DNA of 9,162 nt, taken from NCBI GenBank assembly GCA_019246375.1, contig JAFAQO010000446.1, positions 1 to 9,162 of the forward strand, read 5' to 3'. The position numbers and the translations under genes were made by a program. The first letter of the stretch is position 1; each line of letters opens with the position of its first letter. This document shows, piece after piece, positions 1-4,343 of this stretch. This DNA comes from Mycobacterium sp. (GTDB lineage Bacteria; Actinomycetota; Actinomycetes; Mycobacteriales; Mycobacteriaceae). The notes below the pieces were generated by a model. The model ran no database searches and was not told where the DNA came from. It worked only from the letters and a program-made list of their open reading frames with translations.

Positions 1-1
1 G

Positions 2-349
2 GCAAGTATGGCCCGTGCGCGCGATGCGGAGGTCGGCCTGACTCCGCTACTGACCATGGGACCGAGACCGATCTGGGCCGGTGCGATGGATGGAGTCGCG
101 GCGGCCGTCCGTGAGTTCTACGACCTTCCAGGTTCGATCGACCGGCAATTGGACTCGATTGTCGAAGTCGACTTCCGCTTGACATTCAGCCATATGTTGC
201 AGCCCATGAGCGCGATCGACGATGCGGTCCAGCAGATCCACACCACACTGCGGGCTTTGTTCGAGGCCGCTGCCAACCAGAGCAATGCCCAAGACAGCCT
301 GCCTGCAGAGATCCGAGACCCGGCTAAGCCAGTGGGCGTCCCTTCTTAA
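2..349 (+). CDS. Unidentified protein, C-terminal part or small ORF, open at left edge
   Basis: I do not recognise this protein. The frame has no stop before the window edge, so the ATG at 8 may be the true start (113 residues) or an internal methionine of a longer gene. Codon use favours G or C in third position along most of its length, which supports real coding. The middle reads as soluble amphipathic helix, roughly from DLPGSIDRQL to LRALFEAAANQ. No signal peptide or membrane segment is evident. The last 25 or so residues are polar and proline-rich and run antisense over the 3' end of the DUF2236 gene, with a 26-base overlap of the two coding ends. That tail could be read-through after truncation of a longer gene. 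Nothing upstream is visible, so start and role are open. Confidence 0.45.
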   Translation, partial: ASMARARDAEVGLTPLLTMGPRPIWAGAMDGVAAAVREFYDLPGSIDRQLDSIVEVDFRLTFSHMLQPMSAIDDAVQQIHTTLRALFEAAANQSNAQDSLPAEIRDPAKPVGVPS

Positions 350-1238
350 TCCGCCGGTCCACATCCCACAGCAGCACGTTGAACGGAAACTGCCGGATAA
401 ACCCCGGCATGAGGAGGTTGGCCGTCCGCACGAGCGCCATCAACCGGTAGAACCGCCGTTGCTTGGCGGCATCCCACGGCATCCGCATCTCGTCTCGGAA
501 CCGTTGCGGCAGAAAGCCCGTGGTAATCAGCAGCGAGAGACTCTCCGGCAACCGGCGCACTAGTCGCGGCAGGGTCACGCCCGGCATCCGGGCCATTGCG
601 ATCGGATAGAGGTATTCCCGTACAGCGGCGTCGATGTGCACTTTCTCCAGGGACTCGCGCCAGTACCGGTCGAAGGCGGTCCGATCCGATGGCCACAACT
701 CCGGCGGAACCTGCAACGTGGTGCCCAAGGCCATGCCCTCGCGATAATGACGGTCGGCGTCCTCGTCGTCCATCTCGCCGACGAAGGTCCGGTAGATGTC
801 GACGGCGCCCTTGTAGAGGCATGCCGCCACCCACAGCTGCAACTCCGGGTCGAAGGCGTTGTAGTGCACCGGGCTCTCGGGTGTCGAGTACACCTCTGCA
901 TGCGCCCGGTTCACCGCCTGCCGAAAGGCGGCCTTTTGCGCCTCGCTGCCGGCGATCGCCACGGCGAGGTAGGTAAACGTAGTGCGCGCCCGCTTGATGG
1001 GATGCAAGTCGACTCGGCCGCTTTCGACCCGGCTCTCCAGGACGCCGTAGCCAACCGCGGGACGCGCCAGCTGCATGATCACATTGGCCGGCCCCGCCAG
1101 CAACGCCACTCCCATTAAGCCGTCGTCGATACTGGTTTGCCGCAGCTGTGCTCTTCGCCGGCGCGTCGAACGTGCGCCGGGCGGGTCGGCGATCGCACGC
1201 TCGACGTGCCGGATTGGTTCGCGCACGGTAATTGCCAC
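324..1238 (-). CDS. DUF2236 family protein (MpaB/Lcp-like oxygenase fold), Rv0276-like
   Basis: This 304-residue protein resembles the DUF2236 family, which includes latex-clearing protein Lcp and fungal MpaB, heme-dependent oxygenases. The Rv0276 product is of similar size. Family-like blocks are RARTTFTYLAVAIAG (83-97), the helix with RAHAEV (H113), YNAFDPELQLWV (126-137) and a following helix ending near YREGMALG. Many family members have a histidine straight after the last motif (WVHA-type); here it reads WVAA, so one usual conserved histidine is absent. The start is GTG at 1238-1236 because an in-frame TAG lies four codons upstream; GGGCAGG-like bases sit just before it but very close. 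No signal peptide or clear membrane helix is seen. It is divergent from the TetR gene at 1305, a plausible regulator. The substrate is unknown, and whether it binds heme cannot be judged here. Confidence 0.8.
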   Translation of the reverse strand: MAITVREPIRHVERAIADPPGARSTRRRRAQLRQTSIDDGLMGVALLAGPANVIMQLARPAVGYGVLESRVESGRVDLHPIKRARTTFTYLAVAIAGSEAQKAAFRQAVNRAHAEVYSTPESPVHYNAFDPELQLWVAACLYKGAVDIYRTFVGEMDDEDADRHYREGMALGTTLQVPPELWPSDRTAFDRYWRESLEKVHIDAAVREYLYPIAMARMPGVTLPRLVRRLPESLSLLITTGFLPQRFRDEMRMPWDAAKQRRFYRLMALVRTANLLMPGFIRQFPFNVLLWDVDRRIKKGRPLA

Positions 1239-1258
1239 ACCTGCCCGCTAATTGTGAG

Positions 1259-1268
1259 AACGGCTGTT
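1259..1268. promoter_or_regulatory. Candidate operator in the divergent DUF2236/TetR gap
   Basis: The 66-base gap between the two divergent starts contains AACGGCTGTT, an AAC/GTT inverted repeat with a 4-base centre. Imperfect symmetry continues outward. A divergent TetR regulator commonly binds in such a gap, so this is a candidate autoregulatory site. A loose TTGTGA / GATATT pair (1252-1257 and 1273-1278, 15-base spacer) could be a promoter towards the regulator, but the spacing is short. A half-site of only three bases can occur by chance. Confidence 0.2.
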
Positions 1269-1304
1269 TCCTGATATTGGCCACGCCCGCTGCCCAGTGT
1301 CAAG

Positions 1305-1952
1305 ATGGTGCTCATGGCGTTGACGCAAACGACGAGCGCGCGCCCATACCGCGGAGTGGAGCCCGCTGAGCGGCTGGCGGAGCGCCGAAGCCGGCTGCTG
1401 ACCGCCGGCCTGGATTTGCTTGGAGACGACCAACAGGACATGGCCGCCTTCACGGTCCGCGGTATCTGCAGTCGGGCCGGACTGGCAGCCCGGTACTTCT
1501 ATGAGAGCTTCGCCGACAAAGAGGAGTTCGTCTGCGCGGTCTTCGACTGGGTCATCGCCGATCTGGCTGCTACAACGCAGGCTGCGGTGGCTGCTGCACC
1601 ACCCCGCGAGCAAACTCGGGCGGGCATGGCCAATATCGTGCGGACCATCGCCGGGGACGCCCGCGTCGGACGCCTGCTGTTCAGCGCACTACCGGCCAAC
1701 GCCGTGCTGGTACGCAAGCGCGCCGAGTCCAGCGCGCTGTTCGCAATACTGTCCGGCCAGCACGTCCGTAGTGCGCTGCAGGTCCCCGAGAACGACCGGA
1801 TCAAGGCCGCCGCGCACTTTGTGGTCGGCGGGGTGGGCCAAACCATAGGTGCCTGGTTGGCGGGAGACGTTCGCCTCGATGCCGACCAGCTCGTCGACCA
1901 CCTGGCGTCCCTGCTCGACGAACTCGCCGATCCGGCCCTGTACCATGCGTAA
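1305..1952 (+). CDS. TetR/AcrR family transcriptional regulator, Rv0275c-like
   Basis: A one-component DNA-binding repressor type, 215 residues in the first-ATG reading. The N-terminal helix-turn-helix is clear: after RRSRLLTAGLDLL (28-39) comes FTVRGICSRAGLAARYFYESF (49-69), followed by DKEEF, the usual TetR signature of recognition helix then aromatic-rich turn. Residues from about 80 to 215 form the all-helical ligand-binding and dimerisation domain, with no recognisable ligand motif. Starts at 1305 and 1314 (fourth codon) are both possible; neither has a good Shine-Dalgarno, so the exact start is uncertain. It stands divergent from the DUF2236 gene across 66 bases and convergent to the VOC gene, so its likeliest local targets are itself and the DUF2236 gene (inference). 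It is the only intact TetR gene in the window, the other being deleted internally. Confidence 0.9.
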   Translation: MVLMALTQTTSARPYRGVEPAERLAERRSRLLTAGLDLLGDDQQDMAAFTVRGICSRAGLAARYFYESFADKEEFVCAVFDWVIADLAATTQAAVAAAPPREQTRAGMANIVRTIAGDARVGRLLFSALPANAVLVRKRAESSALFAILSGQHVRSALQVPENDRIKAAAHFVVGGVGQTIGAWLAGDVRLDADQLVDHLASLLDELADPALYHA

Positions 1953-2017
1953 TGGCTTACTGCCGTCGCGGTAGAGCCGTAGTTGGCGCGGAAAGTTCGA
2001 GTAGCCAATGCGCCGAT

Positions 2018-2035
2018 TCCGGTTTCGTCACCGGA
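2018..2035. terminator. Candidate bidirectional hairpin between convergent genes
   Basis: TCCGGT (2018-2023) and ACCGGA (2030-2035) form a perfect 6-base-pair stem with a 6-base loop. It lies in the 98-base gap between the TetR and VOC genes, which converge. There is no T-tract on either side, as is often the case for mycobacterial terminators, so this rests only on the hairpin and its position. Nothing else was seen in that gap. Confidence 0.3.
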
Positions 2036-2050
2036 TGGGCGTGGAAAACG

Positions 2051-2626
2051 CTAGTGGCTTACCGGCGCCCGTCGATCGGCGGCCGTCTTCGGCACCGCCT
2101 GCGTGTCAGCATCTACGAATTGCTTTGTCCAGCAAGCAAATTCGAGTGTAATGCCGTCCGGGTCCTGGAAGTAGAACGAGCGCACATATACACCGGGATG
2201 CACGCTTGCAGAAACCTGCATCTCGCTCTCGTCGTGGTTGAGGATCGGCCCGACCCGCACCCCTTTGTCCTTGAGCCGCTGCCGGTAAGCGTCGAACTTT
2301 TCGGCCGGTACGTGAAATGCCAAGTGGTTCATCGTGCTGACGGCGCTGGTAATTTCTCCGATGCCGGGAATGGCCGCCGGAGACGAGAGGCCCGGAACGC
2401 GGTCGGGTGCGTCAGCGAACCAGAAGAAGGCGACGCAGTCGCCGTTGCCGGCGTCGAAGAAGAAGTGCTGTCCCTGGCCTCCAGGCAGATCGAGAGATTT
2501 GATCAGCGGCATGCCCAGAATATTGCTGTAGAAGTCGACGGTGCGGGCCATGTCCGAACAGACAAGCGCGACATGGTTTATGCCAGCCAGTTCGAATTCG
2601 GCGTTGGTGTTGTGCGGCTTGATCAT
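2051..2626 (-). CDS. VOC superfamily (glyoxalase/dioxygenase fold) protein, Rv0274-like
   Basis: A 191-residue metalloprotein of the vicinal oxygen chelate fold, made of two beta-alpha-beta-beta-beta modules. Module one begins at GINHVALVCSDMARTVDFYS (15-34), with H18 as the expected first metal ligand. Module two begins at STMNHLAFHV (97-106), with H101, and ends at FYFQDPDGITLEF (151-163), with E162. H18, H101 and E162 correspond to the usual metal-binding positions. The PDG.TLEF ending is typical of glyoxalase I, extradiol dioxygenases and their many relatives, so the reaction cannot be fixed from sequence. The start is supported by GGGAG seven bases upstream. The tail after residue 170 is polar. 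It is transcribed away from the hydrolase and fadE genes; the context suggests a role in catabolism of an oxygenated or acyl substrate (inference). Confidence 0.9.
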   Translation of the reverse strand: MIKPHNTNAEFELAGINHVALVCSDMARTVDFYSNILGMPLIKSLDLPGGQGQHFFFDAGNGDCVAFFWFADAPDRVPGLSSPAAIPGIGEITSAVSTMNHLAFHVPAEKFDAYRQRLKDKGVRVGPILNHDESEMQVSASVHPGVYVRSFYFQDPDGITLEFACWTKQFVDADTQAVPKTAADRRAPVSH

Positions 2627-2633
2627 TTCGCGA

Positions 2634-2638
2634 CTCCC
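2634..2638 (-). promoter_or_regulatory. Ribosome binding site of the VOC gene
   Basis: On the minus strand this reads GGGAG, seven bases before the ATG at 2626. It supports that start over any downstream methionine. Confidence 0.6.
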
Positions 2639-2665
2639 GTCGGTCTCCGGGACGATCGGTGGCCC

Positions 2666-2694
2666 TGGTCAAGACCTGAATCCGAATCTAACAT
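2666..2694 (+). promoter_or_regulatory. Predicted SigA-type promoter ahead of the TetR remnant and hydrolase
   Basis: TGGTCA (2666-2671) and TAACAT (2689-2694) are separated by 17 bases. The -10 fits the mycobacterial TANNNT pattern, and the -35 matches TTGACA at four of six positions. The start of transcription would fall near 2701, leaving a leader of about 42 bases that carries GGGGAGG (2727-2733) nine bases before the GTG at 2743. This would serve the remnant and the hydrolase behind it. Confidence 0.4.
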
Positions 2695-2706
2695 CACAAG
2701 CAGGTC
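2673..2706. repeat. Inverted repeat GACCTG-N22-CAGGTC around the predicted -10
   Basis: GACCTG (2673-2678) and CAGGTC (2701-2706) are perfect inverted copies. They lie on either side of the TAACAT element, one in the promoter spacer and one at the expected transcription start. A further CAGGT at 2712-2716 repeats the right arm 11 bases on, about one helical turn. This arrangement fits a repressor site, possibly the former target of the adjacent TetR gene, but six-base arms are short and this is inference. Confidence 0.3.
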
Positions 2707-2742
2707 CGCTCCAGGTTGGCCACATCGGGGAGGTGCGCAAGG

Positions 2743-3087
2743 GTGTCGACTGTGTCCGAGCAGTGGGGCCGGCGCGCTGAGTCACCGACGCATCGCGGCC
2801 GGCGGACCCGGACTGCCATCGACCCCGCCGCTGAAGCACGGGCGCGGTCGGCGACACGTCGTCGCCTGTCGAACCGCGAACGCGTCCAGGAGTCCGCCGC
2901 TGCGGCCGGGATGATTAATGTATCGCCGTTGGCGATGCTCAATAATGACTTCGATCGCTACTGGGCCGAAATGCCCGCTGTGCCTAACCAATCCATTGCC
3001 GAGACGGGCAGATGCGCTCGCGAGGCTCGCCTCCGAACGCCGGCCAACGTCTTCGACCGAGCCAGTTATGGCAAGGAGGTCTGTTGA
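2743..3087 (+). pseudogene. Internally deleted TetR-family regulator (Rv0273c-like remnant)
   Basis: The open frame codes for 114 residues, against roughly 200 for a TetR protein (about 206 for Rv0273c, from memory). It reads like joined pieces of one regulator. Residues 5-27 (EQWGRRAE...GRRTRTAID) resemble the start of a TetR DNA-binding domain. The helix-turn-helix core that should follow is absent. Residues 31-54 (EARARSA...RERVQESAAA) resemble an early ligand-domain helix. Residues 56-95 (GMINVSPLAMLNNDFDRYWAEM...) resemble the mid-domain 'MVNPDFARYW' region of this subfamily. Residues 96-114 (...ANVFDRASYGKEVC) resemble its C-terminus. Three in-frame losses would explain this. GTG 2743 has GGGGAGG upstream; TTG 2716 and GTG 2752 are alternatives. 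The stop is one base before the hydrolase ATG, so translation through it may still help express the hydrolase. Without a helix-turn-helix it should not bind DNA as a TetR. Confidence 0.65.
3073..3080 (+). promoter_or_regulatory. Strong ribosome binding site of the hydrolase gene
   Basis: AAGGAGGT, a near-perfect anti-16S match, ends eight bases before the ATG at 3089. It lies inside the last codons of the TetR remnant. It decides the hydrolase start: the frame is open 57 codons further upstream to 2918, but that stretch reads the remnant in another frame. Confidence 0.85.
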
Positions 3088-3088
3088 T

Positions 3089-4222
3089 ATGACTCGGGGT
3101 ATTGGCGCGCCGGGGGTTATCCGTGAGTTCGTCGGGCTGCCGTCGCCCACCGCAAGGCGCGCTGGCGCCGGCGGGCATCCCTGCCAGGGGCTGTATCACC
3201 GCGGCGTCGGACGCAAGCCCAAGGTGGCGATAATCGCGGCCCACTTTCAAATCGACTTCTCCGAGCACTATCTCGCCGACTACATGGCCACCCGCGGCAT
3301 CGGGTTCTTGGGCTGGAATACTCGCTTCCGCGGCTTCGAAAGCAGCTTCTTGCTCGACCATGCGCTGGTCGACGTCGGCGTCGGTGTGCGCTGGCTTCGC
3401 GAGGTTCAGGGTGTGGAAACAGTTGTGCTGCTGGGAAATTCCGGCGGTGGCTCGTTGATGGCCGCCTACCAGTCACAGGCCGTCGAGCCGAACGTGACTC
3501 CGCTGCCGGGGATGCGCCCGGCGGCCGGAATCACCGACCTGGTCGGCGCCGACGGCTACATTGCCAGCGCCGCGCATCCCGGGCGCCCCGACGTGTTGAC
3601 CGCCTGGATGGACGCGGCCGTCGTCGACGAGAATGATCCGGTCGCCACCGACCCCGACCTCGACCTGTTCAATGAAACCAACGGCCCGCCTTACTCGGCG
3701 GAATTTCTCAGCCACTACCGGTCGGCGCAAGTTGCTCGCAACCACGCCATCACCGACTGGGCGGAGACAGAGCTCAAACGCGTTCGGGCGGCCGGGTTCT
3801 CCGATCGTCCGTTCAGCGTGATGCGAACGTGGGCCGATCCGCGCATGGTCGACCCCAGCATCGAACCGACCAAACGCCAGCCCAATATGTGCTATGTCGG
3901 CGCCCCGGTCAAGGCCAACCGCTCGGCACATGGAATCGCCGCGGCGTGCACCCTGCGCAACTGGCTGGGCATGTGGAGTCTGCGGGTGGCACAGACGCGT
4001 GCCGAGCCGCACCTAGCGCGCATCAATTGCCCAGTCCTGGTGATCAACGCCGAAGCAGACACCGGAGTCTTTCCATCCGACGCCCAACGCATCTTTGATG
4101 CGCTGGCCAGCACCGATAAGAAGCAGGTGTCCATCGACACCGACCACTACTTCACCACTCCGGGGGCGCGCAGCGAGCAGGCCGACACCATCGCCAAGTG
4201 GATCGCCAAGCGGTGGCGCTAG
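3089..4222 (+). CDS. Alpha/beta-hydrolase fold protein, Rv0272c-like
   Basis: A predicted cytosolic serine hydrolase of 377 residues, the same size as I recall for Rv0272c. The core strand KPKVAIIAAHF (44-53) is followed by a lid-like region. The nucleophile elbow is VVLLGNSGGGS (112-122), with S118 inside G-N-S-G-G. The C-terminal part has a strand CPVLVINAEADTGVFPSD (314-331), with D324 placed as catalytic acid, and TDHYF (351-355), with H353 as the histidine, giving a complete candidate S-D-H triad. An insertion of about 150 residues between strand 5 and the acid (roughly 150-310) probably forms a large cap. There is no signal peptide. The start is fixed by the AAGGAGGT site. It is probably co-transcribed with the TetR remnant. 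Its position just ahead of fadE suggests an ester or thioester substrate in lipid metabolism, which is inference; the actual substrate is unknown. Confidence 0.88.
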   Translation: MTRGIGAPGVIREFVGLPSPTARRAGAGGHPCQGLYHRGVGRKPKVAIIAAHFQIDFSEHYLADYMATRGIGFLGWNTRFRGFESSFLLDHALVDVGVGVRWLREVQGVETVVLLGNSGGGSLMAAYQSQAVEPNVTPLPGMRPAAGITDLVGADGYIASAAHPGRPDVLTAWMDAAVVDENDPVATDPDLDLFNETNGPPYSAEFLSHYRSAQVARNHAITDWAETELKRVRAAGFSDRPFSVMRTWADPRMVDPSIEPTKRQPNMCYVGAPVKANRSAHGIAAACTLRNWLGMWSLRVAQTRAEPHLARINCPVLVINAEADTGVFPSDAQRIFDALASTDKKQVSIDTDHYFTTPGARSEQADTIAKWIAKRWR

Positions 4223-4255
4223 GGATCGCTCGTTCTGGGCAAGACGCGGCCGATG

Positions 4256-4284
4256 TAGTCAACCAACCGACCGGTTATTAGATT
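4256..4284 (+). promoter_or_regulatory. Predicted promoter of the fadE gene
   Basis: TAGTCA (4256-4261) and TAGATT (4279-4284) are 17 bases apart. Each matches the SigA consensus at four of six positions, and the -10 fits TANNNT. Transcription would begin near 4291, giving a leader of about 53 bases. The spacer is almost filled by the palindrome annotated at 4265-4276. A promoter here would make fadE expression separable from the hydrolase, which ends 121 bases upstream. Confidence 0.45.
4265..4276. promoter_or_regulatory. Candidate TetR-type operator AACCGACCGGTT
   Basis: This is a perfect inverted repeat, AACCG-AC-CGGTT. It lies between the predicted -35 and -10 elements of the fadE promoter, where a bound repressor would block RNA polymerase. 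Palindromes with an ACCG/CGGT core are typical of actinobacterial TetR operators (general knowledge). Which regulator would bind is unknown: the adjacent TetR gene is broken and the intact one lies about 2.3 kb upstream. Confidence 0.45.
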
Positions 4285-4328
4285 GATGAGGACTGGCCCA
4301 GCCGGCGCGACGGGAAGCCCCCGGGAAA

Positions 4329-4336
4329 AAGGAAAG
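4329..4336 (+). promoter_or_regulatory. Ribosome binding site of the fadE gene
   Basis: AAGGAAAG ends seven bases before the ATG at 4344, within a purine-rich run. It supports that start, which also gives a protein one residue longer than I recall for FadE6. Confidence 0.65.
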
Positions 4337-4343
4337 CGAAACC

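Noticed and set aside
1952..2914. Long plus-strand frame of 320 codons across the VOC gene
   Set aside because: It lies antisense to the VOC gene, whose metal ligands and fold motifs are clear; the frame has no recognisable protein features and starts at the TetR stop.
2918..3088. Upstream extension of the hydrolase frame to 2918
   Set aside because: These 57 codons read the TetR remnant in another frame and have no hydrolase-like content; AAGGAGGT before 3089 and the expected 377-residue length fix the start.
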